NCBI RefSeq assembly: GCF_001017435.1
Contig: NZ_CP011371.1
Span: 6,412,148-6,476,147 of the forward strand
Length of the DNA: 64,000 nt
Direction of reading: 5' to 3'
Source: Caldimonas brevitalea
Lineage (GTDB): Bacteria; Pseudomonadota; Gammaproteobacteria; Burkholderiales; Burkholderiaceae_C
Part shown: in pieces, positions 27,139 through 35,827 of the stretch
Numbering within the stretch: position 1 is the stretch's first letter
Layout: every line of letters begins with the position of its first letter
Position numbers and translations under genes: made by a program
Notes under the pieces: generated by a model
What the model was told of the DNA's origin: nothing
The model's database searches: none
The model's input: the letters and a program-made list of their open reading frames with translations, nothing else

Positions 27139-27909
27139 ATGGCCAAGATCTTTTGCATCGCCAACCAGAAAGGGGGCGTCGGCAAGACGACCACCGCCGT
27201 CAACCTGGCCGCCGGCCTCGCCAAGGTCGGGCAGCGCGTGTTGCTGGTCGACCTCGACCCGCAGGGCAACGCGACCATGGGCTCGGGCGTCGACAAGCGG
27301 GCCCTGAGCACGACGGTGTACGAGGTGCTGCTCGAGTCGGCGAGCATCGCGGAAGCCAAAGCGCGCTCTGAACTCGGCGGCTACGATGTGCTGGGCGCCA
27401 ACCGGGAACTGGCGGGGGCTGAGGTCGAACTGGTGGCGCAGGAACGCCGCGAGCGTCGGTTGAAGGGCGCACTCGATGCCGCGGACGGCGACTACGACTT
27501 CGTGCTGATCGACTGCCCACCCAGCCTGTCGATGCTGACCCTCAACGGCCTGGTGTCCGCCCACGGCGTGATCGTGCCGATGCAATGCGAATACTTCGCG
27601 CTCGAGGGCTTGAGCGATCTGGTCAACACCATCAAGCAGGTGCACGCCAACCTCAACGCTGACCTGAAGATCATCGGTTTGCTGCGGGTGATGTACGACC
27701 CGCGCATCACCTTGCAAAGCCAGGTCAGCGAACAGCTGAAGCAACACTTCGGCGACAAGGTGTTCCACACCGTCATCCCCCGCAACGTGCGCTTGGCTGA
27801 AGCGCCCAGCTTCGGCCAGCCCGGCGTCGTGTTCGATCCGGCATCGAAGGGCGCGCAGTCCTATGTGGACTTTGCCCGCGAGATGGTCGCCCGCATCTCG
27901 GCGATGTGA
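27139..27909 (+). CDS. parA: Chromosome-partitioning ATPase ParA (Soj)
   Basis: 256 residues. The deviant Walker [16 protein letters not shown] has the signature lysine. [18 protein letters not shown] (A'), [18 protein letters not shown] (Walker B) and the C-terminal [19 protein letters not shown] are typical of chromosomal Soj/ParA without an N-terminal DNA-binding domain. It binds nucleoid DNA in the ATP form and is driven by ParB-parS to segregate the origin. The ATG at 27139 is preferred over the TTG two codons earlier. Confidence 0.96.
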   Translation: MAKIFCIANQKGGVGKTTTAVNLAAGLAKVGQRVLLVDLDPQGNATMGSGVDKRALSTTVYEVLLESASIAEAKARSELGGYDVLGANRELAGAEVELVAQERRERRLKGALDAADGDYDFVLIDCPPSLSMLTLNGLVSAHGVIVPMQCEYFALEGLSDLVNTIKQVHANLNADLKIIGLLRVMYDPRITLQSQVSEQLKQHFGDKVFHTVIPRNVRLAEAPSFGQPGVVFDPASKGAQSYVDFAREMVARISAM

Positions 27910-27931
27910 ACACCCGCCTTAGCGCCAATCC

Positions 27932-28747
27932 ATGCTGACACGCGACTTTCCCTTGACGCTGCTGTCCCGCACCGAGGACGCAGGCCTGAACGCGGCGGCA
28001 CCGCCCGAACAACGCTGGGTCGACGGCTGGCTGGTGCGCTACAACGCGGGCAAGGCCAAACGGGGCCGTTGCATCAACGCGCTCGCCGCCGGCCAATTGC
28101 CTCTGGCGCAGCGGTTGTCGCTGTGCGCAGAGATCTATCGCGCCGCGCAACTGCCGCTGATCGTCCGGGTGACGCCTTTTTCGGCGCCCGCCGACCTCGA
28201 CACGCAGCTGGCCCACCTCGGCCTGCCCCGCTTCGAAGACACCCGCGTGATGGTGCTGGCGCGGGGGATGCGTTCTGGTGCCGACGAGCCGCCCCGGGTC
28301 GAAGCCGTCGATTGCCAGACCTTCGCTGAAGTCGTCGGCGAGCTGCGCGGCTCGCCGGTCGCCCAACGCCGGGCCCACGCCGAACGCCTGCGCCATGCAC
28401 CGGTCCCGCTGCGCGGCTTCGTCTTGCGCGATGCCGACCACCAGGTGGTGGCCTGCGGCCAGTACACACTGGAGTCGACCATGGCAGGTCTGTACGACAT
28501 CGTGACGGCCGAGCGCGCCCGCAACCAGGGATGGGCCACCCGGTTGTGTACCCAGTTGCTGCAGCAGGCCTCCGCCGACGGCGCGCGCAGCGCCTATCTT
28601 CAGGTCGATGCCGACAATCACGCCGCCCGCGCCCTGTACCACCGCATCGGCTTTCGCGATGCCTACGCCTACCACTACCGCGGCGAGAACCGGCTGCCGC
28701 CATCGGGCGCCGCAGCGCTGTCACCTCCTGCCCACACCACTGCATGA
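27932..28747 (+). CDS. GNAT-family N-acetyltransferase between parA and parB
   Basis: 271 residues. The N-terminal half (about 1-130) has FPLTLLSRTEDAGLNAAAPP and a WVDGWLVRYNAGKAKRGRC segment. The C-terminal half carries the GNAT acetyl-CoA loop ARNQGWATRLCTQLLQQA and the terminal AYLQVDADNHAARALYHRIGF. The acceptor is unknown. It lies 22 bases after parA, and its stop codon overlaps the start of the hydrolase gene, so it is part of the par transcript by position. Confidence 0.85.
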   Translation: MLTRDFPLTLLSRTEDAGLNAAAPPEQRWVDGWLVRYNAGKAKRGRCINALAAGQLPLAQRLSLCAEIYRAAQLPLIVRVTPFSAPADLDTQLAHLGLPRFEDTRVMVLARGMRSGADEPPRVEAVDCQTFAEVVGELRGSPVAQRRAHAERLRHAPVPLRGFVLRDADHQVVACGQYTLESTMAGLYDIVTAERARNQGWATRLCTQLLQQASADGARSAYLQVDADNHAARALYHRIGFRDAYAYHYRGENRLPPSGAAALSPPAHTTA

Positions 28748-29283
28748 CCACGCCTCGCATCCTCGTGTTGCCCGGCTGGCAGGGCTCGGGCCCGGACCAT
28801 TGGCAAAGCCGCTGGGAACGCCTGTATGGTGACCAACGCGTCGAGCAGGACGATTGGCATTGGCCCAAGCGAGGCGACTGGATGACGCGCCTTGAAGAGG
28901 CGGTGCTCGCCGACGACCGACCTGCCTTGCTGGTCGCCCACAGCCTGGGCTGCCAGCTGGTGGCCGCGTGGGCGGCCCATTCCCGGCACACGGACCGGGT
29001 CCAGGGCGCCCTGCTGGTCGCGCTGCCCGATACCGAGCGCGAGACGATACCGCCGCAGCTCTATTCGTGGCGGCCGATGCCCCGGCAACCGCTGCCCTTT
29101 CCGGCCACCGCCGTGATCAGCACCGACGATCCTTTCTGCACCCCTGAACGCGCGGCCGAACTCGCCGCCGCCTGGGGCGCGACCCTGCTCAGCCTGGGAG
29201 CGCGCGGCCACCTGAATGCCGACTCGGGGCTGGGCGACTGGCCAGAAGGCCGCGAGTGGGTCGCCACGCTCGTCGGCCCCTGA
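28744..29283 (+). CDS. RBBP9/YdeN-type alpha/beta hydrolase
   Basis: 179 residues, start overlapping the acetyltransferase stop (ATGA). The fold signatures are ILVLPGWQGSGPDHWQSRWE, the nucleophile elbow LLVAHSLGCQLVAAW with the catalytic Ser, VISTDDPFC carrying the likely Asp, and GARGHLNADSGLGDWPEG with the catalytic His. This matches the RBBP9/YdeN serine-hydrolase family; the substrate is unknown. It lies 29 bases before parB. Confidence 0.88.
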   Translation: MTTPRILVLPGWQGSGPDHWQSRWERLYGDQRVEQDDWHWPKRGDWMTRLEEAVLADDRPALLVAHSLGCQLVAAWAAHSRHTDRVQGALLVALPDTERETIPPQLYSWRPMPRQPLPFPATAVISTDDPFCTPERAAELAAAWGATLLSLGARGHLNADSGLGDWPEGREWVATLVGP

Positions 29284-29312
29284 AAACACACCTTCGCACC
29301 GACACCGCCACC

Positions 29313-30218
29313 ATGGTCACCAAAAAACCGAAAGGCCTCGGCCTGGGTCTCGAAGCCTTGCTCGGCCCCAAGGTCAGCGACACCCCTGCCTCGGCCTCCG
29401 CAGCACGCGGCGACGGCCGGCCGTCGACCCTCAAGTTGGGGCAACTCCAGCCCGGCAAGTACCAACCGCGCACGCGCATGGACGAAGGCTCGCTCTACGA
29501 GTTGGCCGAGAGCATCAAGGCACAAGGGGTGATGCAGCCCATCTTGGTGCGTCCGGTCGGGCCGGACCGGTACGAGATCATCGCGGGCGAACGACGTTCG
29601 CGTGCGGCCAAGCTGGCCGGCCTGGACGAAGTGCCGGTGTTGGTCAAGGAGGTGCCCGACGAAGCCGCGGCGGCGATGGCGCTGATCGAAAACATCCAGC
29701 GCGAAGACCTCAACCCGCTCGAGGAAGCACAGGGCCTGCAGCGGCTCGTCAGCGAGTTCGGATTGACGCACGAGCAAGCGGCGCAGGCGGTGGGCCGCTC
29801 GCGCAGTGCCGCCTCCAACCTGCTGCGCTTGTTGAACCTGGCCGAACCTGTGCAACAGATGTTGATGGCCGGCGACCTCGACATGGGCCATGCGCGCGCC
29901 TTGTTGCCGCTCGAAGGTGCACAGCAGATCCTCAGCGCCAACGAAATCGTCTCGAAGAAGCTGAGCGTGCGGGAGGCCGAGAAGCTCGTGACCAAGGCTG
30001 GCCACGCACGCCAGTCGCCGCTGCTGCGCGTCAAGAAGGACAAGTCGCGCGACATCACGCGCATCGAAGAGGAACTGTCCGACCATTTGACGGCACCGGT
30101 CGAGATCCGCATCAAGAAGCGCACCAAGCGCGGCGAACAAGGCGAGGTCGTGATCGGCTTCGGCTCGCTCGACGAACTCAACGGCCTGCTCGAGAAGCTG
30201 GGGCTGGCGGAGACATAG
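29313..30218 (+). CDS. parB: Chromosome-partitioning protein ParB (Spo0J)
   Basis: 301 residues from MVTKKPKGLGLGLEALLG, the usual ParB N-terminus that contacts ParA. The CTP-binding ParB/sulfiredoxin domain contains LQPGKYQPRTRMDEGSLYEL and the GERRSR box at 92-97. A helix-turn-helix at about 150-185 (LTHEQAAQAVGRSRSAASN) reads parS. A C-terminal dimerisation domain follows. It binds the three parS sites in mnmG and rsmG and spreads as a CTP-dependent clamp. The start is chosen at this ATG; upstream codons overlap the hydrolase gene. Confidence 0.96.
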   Translation: MVTKKPKGLGLGLEALLGPKVSDTPASASAARGDGRPSTLKLGQLQPGKYQPRTRMDEGSLYELAESIKAQGVMQPILVRPVGPDRYEIIAGERRSRAAKLAGLDEVPVLVKEVPDEAAAAMALIENIQREDLNPLEEAQGLQRLVSEFGLTHEQAAQAVGRSRSAASNLLRLLNLAEPVQQMLMAGDLDMGHARALLPLEGAQQILSANEIVSKKLSVREAEKLVTKAGHARQSPLLRVKKDKSRDITRIEEELSDHLTAPVEIRIKKRTKRGEQGEVVIGFGSLDELNGLLEKLGLAET

Positions 30219-30407
30219 CCCGTCCGAGGGGCGAGCGTCTTGTGCTGACCCGCCCCCGCCCCTGTGGCGGGACTGAAGAGACAGCCGCCCGGGCTTCAAC
30301 CTTGCCTACCGCGGGGCCACCCCCCTTGCCCCTGTCGCGGTTCCGTCTGCACGTTGCGACGGATGGGACGAAGTTGGTGCATCACAGCGTGCCTCCCACC
30401 CCCTGAT

Positions 30408-30435
30408 CGCAGCGTGCGTTACACGCAACACTGCG
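30408..30435. promoter_or_regulatory. Inverted repeat, possible activator site
   Basis: TGCGT-TAC-ACGCA (30415-30427) is a perfect core. It is flanked by CGCAG (30408-30412) and CTGCG (30431-30435), giving a nested dyad. It lies about 260 bases upstream of the sigma-54 promoter, a normal distance for an enhancer-binding activator. The protein is unknown. Confidence 0.4.
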
Positions 30436-30685
30436 CGCGCAGGACTCCCGCCATTCGTCCCCCTCGGCCGGCAAGCGCCGCCACCACCCTTCGTGGGCCC
30501 TTTCCAGAGGGAGTTGGACCTTGCAGCCCGCTGAACCCTGCGTCTGCGGGGGTGTTTGCACGCGCAGGATGTCACATGTCGATGCGGATGACGGCAAATA
30601 CCCCGTGGAACTTTCCGCGCGGCTGTGCTCTCCTTGGGACAGGCGTACGCTGGATTGCATCGGGTGTCGCCACCCCTCTCGGGGA

Positions 30686-30701
30686 GGGCACGCTCCTTGC
30701 A
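30686..30701 (+). promoter_or_regulatory. Sigma-54 (-24/-12) promoter of prkA-yeaH-spoVR
   Basis: GGGCACG-CTCC-TTGCA matches the consensus TGGCACG-N4-TTGCA with one mismatch at the first base. The invariant GG (30687-30688) and GC (30699-30700) are separated by exactly ten bases. Transcription should begin near 30712. The yeaGH operon of E. coli is known to respond to nitrogen limitation through NtrC, which fits. Confidence 0.75.
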
Positions 30702-30845
30702 CACTGGAGGTCATAGAACAGACGGTTCACGCTGCCTGTTCTGCGCTAACGCGCAACAGTTATCGCCCATGCTCAAACCATGGCAATGCGCAAGGCCCGA
30801 AGATGGGTTGAACGCGGAGTCGGAAAGGGATCTAGGAGGTCTGCG

Positions 30846-32768
30846 ATGGACGTCATGAGCAACTTCGCCGCTCGCTACGAGCGCACCCGGGAAGAGGAAT
30901 TCTCCTTGCAGGAGTACCTCGACATCTGCAAGCGTGATCCCTTGGCATACGCCACGGCCGCCGAGCGCATGCTGAAGGCCATCGGCGAGCCCGAAGTGGT
31001 CGACACGCGCAACGACACGCGCTTGTCTCGCATCTTTGCGAACAAGGTCATCAAGATCTACCCGGCCTTCCGGGAGTTCTATGGCATGGAGGACTCGATC
31101 GAACAGGTCGTGTCCTATTTCCGCCACGCCGCCCAGGGGCTGGAGGAAAAGAAGCAAATCCTGTATCTGCTGGGTCCGGTCGGCGGCGGCAAGAGCTCGA
31201 TCGCCGAGCGCCTGAAGCAACTGATGGAGCACGTGCCCTTCTACTCGATCAAGGGCTCACCGGTGAACGAGTCCCCGCTGGGGCTGTTCGACCCGGACGA
31301 AGACGGCGGCATCCTGGAACGCGAATACGGCATCCCGCGCCGCTACCTGCAGCGCATCCTGTCGCCGTGGGCGGTCAAGCGGCTGGAAGAATTCGGCGGT
31401 GACATCCGCAAGTTCCGCGTCGTCAAGCGCTACCCGTCGATCCTCAAGCAGACCGGGATCGCCAAGACCGAGCCGGGCGACGAGAACAACCAGGACATTT
31501 CTTCCCTCGTCGGCAAGGTTGACATCCGCAAGCTCGAAACCTATGCGCAGGACGACCCGGACGCCTACAGCTATTCCGGCGGTCTGTGCCTGGCCAACCA
31601 GGGCCTGCTCGAGTTCGTCGAGATGTTCAAAGCGCCGATCAAGGTGCTGCACCCGCTGCTGACCGCCACCCAGGAAGGCAACTTCAAGGGCACCGAAGGT
31701 TTCGGCGCCATCCCCTTCGACGGCGTGATCCTGGCGCACTCGAACGAGAGCGAATGGAAGGCGTTCCGCAACAACAAGAACAACGAGGCCTTCCTCGACC
31801 GGATCTACATCGTCAAGGTGCCGTACTGCCTGCGCGTCAGCGAAGAGATCAAGATCTACGAGAAGCTGGTGCGCAACTCGTCGTTGTCGCAGGCGCCTTG
31901 CGCACCGGGCACCTTGAAGATGATGTCGCAGTTCGCCGTGCTCACACGTTTGAAGGAGCCCGAGAACTCGAGCATCTTCAGCAAGATGCAGGTCTACGAC
32001 GGCGAAAGCCTCAAGGACACCGACCCCAAGGCCAAGTCGCTGCAGGAGTACCGCGACTATGCGGGTGTCGACGAGGGCATGACCGGCATCTCGACGCGCT
32101 TCTCGTTCAAGATCATCTCCAAGGTCTTCAACTTCGACTCGACCGAGGTGGCCGCCAACCCGGTGCACCTGATGTACGTGCTCGAGCAGCAGATCGAACG
32201 CGAGCAGTTCCCGGCCGAGACGGAACAGAAATACCTCTCGTACATCAAGGAGCTGTTGGCGCCGCGTTATGCGGAGTTCATCGGCAAGGAGATCCAGACG
32301 GCGTATCTCGAAAGCTATTCCGAGTACGGCCAGAACATCTTCGACCGCTACGTCACCTACGCCGACTACTGGATCCAGGACCAGGAATACCGCGACCCCG
32401 ACACCGGCGAGATCTTCGATCGCTCGGCGCTCAACGGCGAGCTCGAAAAGATCGAGAAGCCGGCCGGCATCAGCAACCCGAAGGACTTCCGCAACGAGAT
32501 CGTCAACTTCGTGCTGCGCGCCCGCGCCAACAACGCCGGCAAGAACCCGTTGTGGACGAGCTACGAGAAGCTGCGCACGGTGATCGAGAAGAAGATGTTC
32601 TCGAACACCGAGGAACTGCTGCCAGTCATCAGCTTCAACGCCAAGTCGAGCGCCGACGAGCAGAAGAAGCACGAGGACTTCGTCAACCGCATGGTGCAAA
32701 AGGGCTACACGCCCAAGCAGGTGCGGCTGCTGTGCGAGTGGTACCTGCGGGTGCGCAAGAGCTCCTGA
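30846..32768 (+). CDS. prkA: PrkA-type serine protein kinase / AAA+ protein
   Basis: 640 residues. The start MDVMSNFAARYER has a near-consensus ribosome site (AGGAGGT, 5 bases before ATG), which excludes the earlier ATG at 30780. The AAA-like core has a Walker A at 110-118 (GPVGGGKSS), with SPLGLFDPDED and the GGLCLANQGLLEFVEMFKAP region. The C-terminal PrkA domain is full length. Members (E. coli YeaG, Bacillus PrkA) are reported as protein kinases or proteases acting in starvation. First gene of a three-gene operon under sigma-54-type control; 189 bases separate it from yeaH. Confidence 0.95.
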   Translation: MDVMSNFAARYERTREEEFSLQEYLDICKRDPLAYATAAERMLKAIGEPEVVDTRNDTRLSRIFANKVIKIYPAFREFYGMEDSIEQVVSYFRHAAQGLEEKKQILYLLGPVGGGKSSIAERLKQLMEHVPFYSIKGSPVNESPLGLFDPDEDGGILEREYGIPRRYLQRILSPWAVKRLEEFGGDIRKFRVVKRYPSILKQTGIAKTEPGDENNQDISSLVGKVDIRKLETYAQDDPDAYSYSGGLCLANQGLLEFVEMFKAPIKVLHPLLTATQEGNFKGTEGFGAIPFDGVILAHSNESEWKAFRNNKNNEAFLDRIYIVKVPYCLRVSEEIKIYEKLVRNSSLSQAPCAPGTLKMMSQFAVLTRLKEPENSSIFSKMQVYDGESLKDTDPKAKSLQEYRDYAGVDEGMTGISTRFSFKIISKVFNFDSTEVAANPVHLMYVLEQQIEREQFPAETEQKYLSYIKELLAPRYAEFIGKEIQTAYLESYSEYGQNIFDRYVTYADYWIQDQEYRDPDTGEIFDRSALNGELEKIEKPAGISNPKDFRNEIVNFVLRARANNAGKNPLWTSYEKLRTVIEKKMFSNTEELLPVISFNAKSSADEQKKHEDFVNRMVQKGYTPKQVRLLCEWYLRVRKSS

Positions 32769-32957
32769 GGGAGCTCGGCAAGGTGCGCCTGAAGTGCAAG
32801 GCCCGGACGGATCGGCAACACATGGGGAGGCTGTGCGGCATGGACATCTCACCGCGATATTCAGGCACTGCTTCCCCCCTGTTGCCCCCCGCCGGGCTGC
32901 GAACTCCCGGCGCGCTGCGTAGGTCCAAGCTACAGCTACCCCGGAAAGTACACGACC

Positions 32958-34247
32958 ATGCCCATGCTCCAACAGATCATTGATCGGCGGCTGTCGGGCA
33001 AGAACAAGTCCATCGGCAACCGCGAGCGCTTTCTGCGCCGCTACCGTGACCAGATCCGCGAGGCGGTGCGCCGCGCGGTGAGCGGCCGGGGCATCCGCAA
33101 TCTGGAGCAAGGCGAAGACATCACCCTGCCCCGTCGCGACGTGTCGGAGCCGGTGTTTGGCCACGGCCAGGGCGGCAAGCGCGATTACGTTCACCCCGGC
33201 AACAAGGAATACATCAAGGGCGACCGCATCCAGCGGCCGCAAGGCGGCGGCGGCCAGGGCGGCGGCTCCAACGCCAGCGACAGCGGTGAAGGCGAAGACG
33301 ACTTCGTATTCCACCTCAGCAAGGAAGAGTTCATGCAGGTCTTCTTCGAAGACCTGGCCCTGCCCCATCTGATCCGCACCCAGCTCGCCGAGGTGCCGGA
33401 ATGGAAGAGCCACCGTGCCGGCTTCACCAGCGACGGCACACCCAACAACCTGCACGTGGTGCGGTCGATGCGCGGCGCCTTGGCGCGGCGTATTGCGCTG
33501 GGCGGCGAATCACGCCGCGAACTGCGTCAACTCGAACAGCATCTGCTGCATTTGAAGCAGCATCCGCACCCGACCGACCTGATGGTCGAGCGCGAGATCC
33601 GCGAACTCGAACTCGCCATCGAAGCCCTGCGGGCGCGTTTGCGGCACATCCCCTATCTCGACCCGATCGACCTGCGCTACCGCAACCGGGTGCGCGTGCC
33701 GGTGCCGAGCGCGAAGGCCGTCATGTTCTGCTTGATGGACGTGTCGGGCTCGATGGACGAGGCGCGCAAGGACATGTCCAAGCGCTTCTTCATGCTGCTG
33801 TACCTGTTCTTGACGCGGCACTACGAGAAGATCGAGCTGGTGTTCATCCGCCATCACACGCAGGCGGCCGAGGTCAGCGAAGACGAGTTCTTCCACGCCA
33901 CCGAGACCGGCGGCACCGTGGTCTCGAGTGCGCTGACGTTGATGCAGGACATCATCCGCGCGCGCTACCCGAGCGGCGAGTGGAACATCTACGGCGCGCA
34001 GGCGAGCGACGGCGACAACTGGCACCACGACAGCGGCCGCTGCCGCGAACTGCTGTCCGAGCAGATCCTGCCACTGTGCCGCTACTACGCCTACGTGCAG
34101 GTGGCAGAAGCCGAGCAGAACCTCTGGGAGGAATACACCCAGTTGGTCGAGCGCCACAAGAACTTCGCGATGCGCAAGGTTTCCGAAGCGTCGGACATCT
34201 ACCCGGTGTTCCGCGATCTGTTCAAGAAAGAGGGAGCACCTGCATGA
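32958..34247 (+). CDS. yeaH: YeaH/YhbH-family protein (DUF444, vWA-like)
   Basis: 429 residues. A basic N-terminus (IIDRRLSGKNKSIGNRERFL) precedes a Gly/Ser-rich linker at about 94-112 and then DFVFHLSKEEFMQVFFEDL. A von Willebrand A-like domain has the MIDAS motif DVSGSMDEA from residue 261 and TETGGTVVSSAL. It is the usual partner of PrkA and SpoVR; the three are thought to act together in stationary-phase or nitrogen stress. Its biochemical role is not established. The stop overlaps the spoVR start (ATGA). Confidence 0.93.
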   Translation: MPMLQQIIDRRLSGKNKSIGNRERFLRRYRDQIREAVRRAVSGRGIRNLEQGEDITLPRRDVSEPVFGHGQGGKRDYVHPGNKEYIKGDRIQRPQGGGGQGGGSNASDSGEGEDDFVFHLSKEEFMQVFFEDLALPHLIRTQLAEVPEWKSHRAGFTSDGTPNNLHVVRSMRGALARRIALGGESRRELRQLEQHLLHLKQHPHPTDLMVEREIRELELAIEALRARLRHIPYLDPIDLRYRNRVRVPVPSAKAVMFCLMDVSGSMDEARKDMSKRFFMLLYLFLTRHYEKIELVFIRHHTQAAEVSEDEFFHATETGGTVVSSALTLMQDIIRARYPSGEWNIYGAQASDGDNWHHDSGRCRELLSEQILPLCRYYAYVQVAEAEQNLWEEYTQLVERHKNFAMRKVSEASDIYPVFRDLFKKEGAPA

Positions 34248-35788
34248 GCCCCGATGCTGTGATCACCGCCCCCGTCGAACGCGCGCGCGAGCCGCTGCCC
34301 AGCCCGTCGGACTGGACCTTCGACCTGATCGAGACCTACCACAACGCGATCGCCCGCACCGCGGCCGGGTACAAGCTCGACACCTATGCCAACCAGCTCG
34401 AGATCATCACGGCCGAGCAGATGATGGACGCGTATGCGTCGGTCGGCATGCCGGTGATCTACCGCCACTGGTCCTACGGCAAGCAGTTCATCGCGACCGA
34501 GAAGAACTACCGCCGTGGTTTCATGGGCCTGGCCTATGAGATCGTCATCAACTCCGACCCCTGCATCTCTTACCTGATGGAAGAGAACACGATGGCGATG
34601 CAGGCACTGGTGATCGCCCACGCGGCCTATGGCCACAACAGCTTCTTCAAGGGCAACTACCTGTTCCGCATGTGGACCGATGCGTCGTCGATCATCGACT
34701 ACCTGGTCTATGCGAAGAAGTACATCGCCGAATGCGAAGAGCACCACGGAGTCGAAGCGGTCGAAGACCTGCTCGACTCCTGCCATGCGTTGATGAACCA
34801 CGGCGTCGACCGCTACCGCCGTCCGCAGAAGCTGTCGCTGGCCCAGGAGCAGGCCCGCCGCACCGAGCGCGAGGCCTATTTGCAGCAACAGGTCAACGAC
34901 CTGTGGCGCACCCTGCCCCGGCGCGCCGACAAGAGCGCCGAAGAAGAGGAAGCGGCCAAGCGTTTCCCGGCCGAGCCGCAGGAGAATTTGCTCTACTTCA
35001 TCGAAAAGAACGCGCCGCTGCTCGAACCGTGGCAGCGCGAGATCGTGCGCATCGTACGCAAGGTGGCGCAGTACTTCTATCCGCAGCGCCAGACCCAGGT
35101 GATGAACGAAGGCTGGGCCACGTTCTGGCACTACACGCTGCTCAACACCATGTACGACCGCGGCCTGCTGGCCGACGGCTTCATGCTGGAGTGCCTGAAG
35201 TCGCACACCAATGTGATCTACCAACCGCCGGTGGGCCACCGCGCGTACAGCGGGCTCAACCCCTATGCCTTGGGCTTCGCGATGTACACCGACCTCAAGC
35301 GCATCTGCGAGGCGCCCACCGAGGAAGACCGGCGCTGGTTCCCCGACATTGCGGGCAGCGACTGGCTCACGACGCTCGACTATGCGATGCGCAACTTCAA
35401 GGACGAGAGCTTCGTCGGCCAGTTCTTGTCGCCCAAGCTGATGCGCGACTTCCGGCTGTTCGCGATCCGCGACGACGAGAGCGAGCCTGAACTCGAAGTG
35501 GCCGCCATCCACGACGACAGCGGCTACCGCGAACTGCGCGAAGCCCTGTCACGCCAGTACGACCTCAACCACCGCGAGCCGAACATCCAGGTGTGGAGCG
35601 TCAATCTGCGCGGCGACCGGTCGCTCACGCTGCGCCACACGCAACACAACAACCGACCGTTGAACGACGATGCGCAGGAAGTGCTCAAGCACGTCGCCCG
35701 CTTGTGGGGCTTCGACGTCCACCTCGAAAGCGTGGACGGACGCGGCCACATCCAGCGTCAATGGACGGTGCCGGCGCCCAAGCTCTGA
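34244..35788 (+). CDS. spoVR: SpoVR-family protein
   Basis: 514 residues. The family core is dense: SDWTFDLIETYHNAIARTAA, YRHWSYGKQFIATEKNYRRG, EIVINSDPCISYLMEENTM, AHAAYGHNSFFKGNYLF, and VMNEGWATFWHYTLLNTMYD with further His and Glu residues that resemble a buried metal site. Homologues are Bacillus SpoVR (spore cortex) and E. coli YcgB; the molecular function is unknown. Third gene of the prkA operon, overlapping yeaH by four bases. Its 3' end converges on the FAD-oxidase gene. Confidence 0.95.
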   Translation: MSPDAVITAPVERAREPLPSPSDWTFDLIETYHNAIARTAAGYKLDTYANQLEIITAEQMMDAYASVGMPVIYRHWSYGKQFIATEKNYRRGFMGLAYEIVINSDPCISYLMEENTMAMQALVIAHAAYGHNSFFKGNYLFRMWTDASSIIDYLVYAKKYIAECEEHHGVEAVEDLLDSCHALMNHGVDRYRRPQKLSLAQEQARRTEREAYLQQQVNDLWRTLPRRADKSAEEEEAAKRFPAEPQENLLYFIEKNAPLLEPWQREIVRIVRKVAQYFYPQRQTQVMNEGWATFWHYTLLNTMYDRGLLADGFMLECLKSHTNVIYQPPVGHRAYSGLNPYALGFAMYTDLKRICEAPTEEDRRWFPDIAGSDWLTTLDYAMRNFKDESFVGQFLSPKLMRDFRLFAIRDDESEPELEVAAIHDDSGYRELREALSRQYDLNHREPNIQVWSVNLRGDRSLTLRHTQHNNRPLNDDAQEVLKHVARLWGFDVHLESVDGRGHIQRQWTVPAPKL

Positions 35789-35827
35789 TCAGGGCGCTTG
35801 CGTCCCGCCGCCATCGTCGTCGCCTGC

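Larger units (their letters stand above)
30219..30845 (+). promoter_or_regulatory. Long upstream regulatory region of the prkA operon
   Basis: 627 bases without a supported gene between parB and prkA. It holds an inverted repeat (30408-30435) and a sigma-54 promoter (30686-30701). Base composition is patchier and less GC-rich than in the flanking genes, as expected of regulatory DNA. A TTGGTGCA half-site at 30374-30381 resembles one arm of an NtrC box, but the other arm is not there. Any leader transcript from the sigma-54 start would be about 130 nt. Confidence 0.55.

Noticed and set aside
26650..27768. Minus-strand frame across rsmG-parA spacer and parA
   Set aside because: Overlaps the Walker motifs of parA in antisense; no motif of its own.
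30374..30381. TTGGTGCA as a full NtrC site
   Set aside because: Only one arm matches; the other half-site is not present.
31257..33455. 732-codon open frame opposite prkA and yeaH
   Set aside because: It spans two genuine genes and the gap between them, and its composition is typical of an antisense GC-rich frame.
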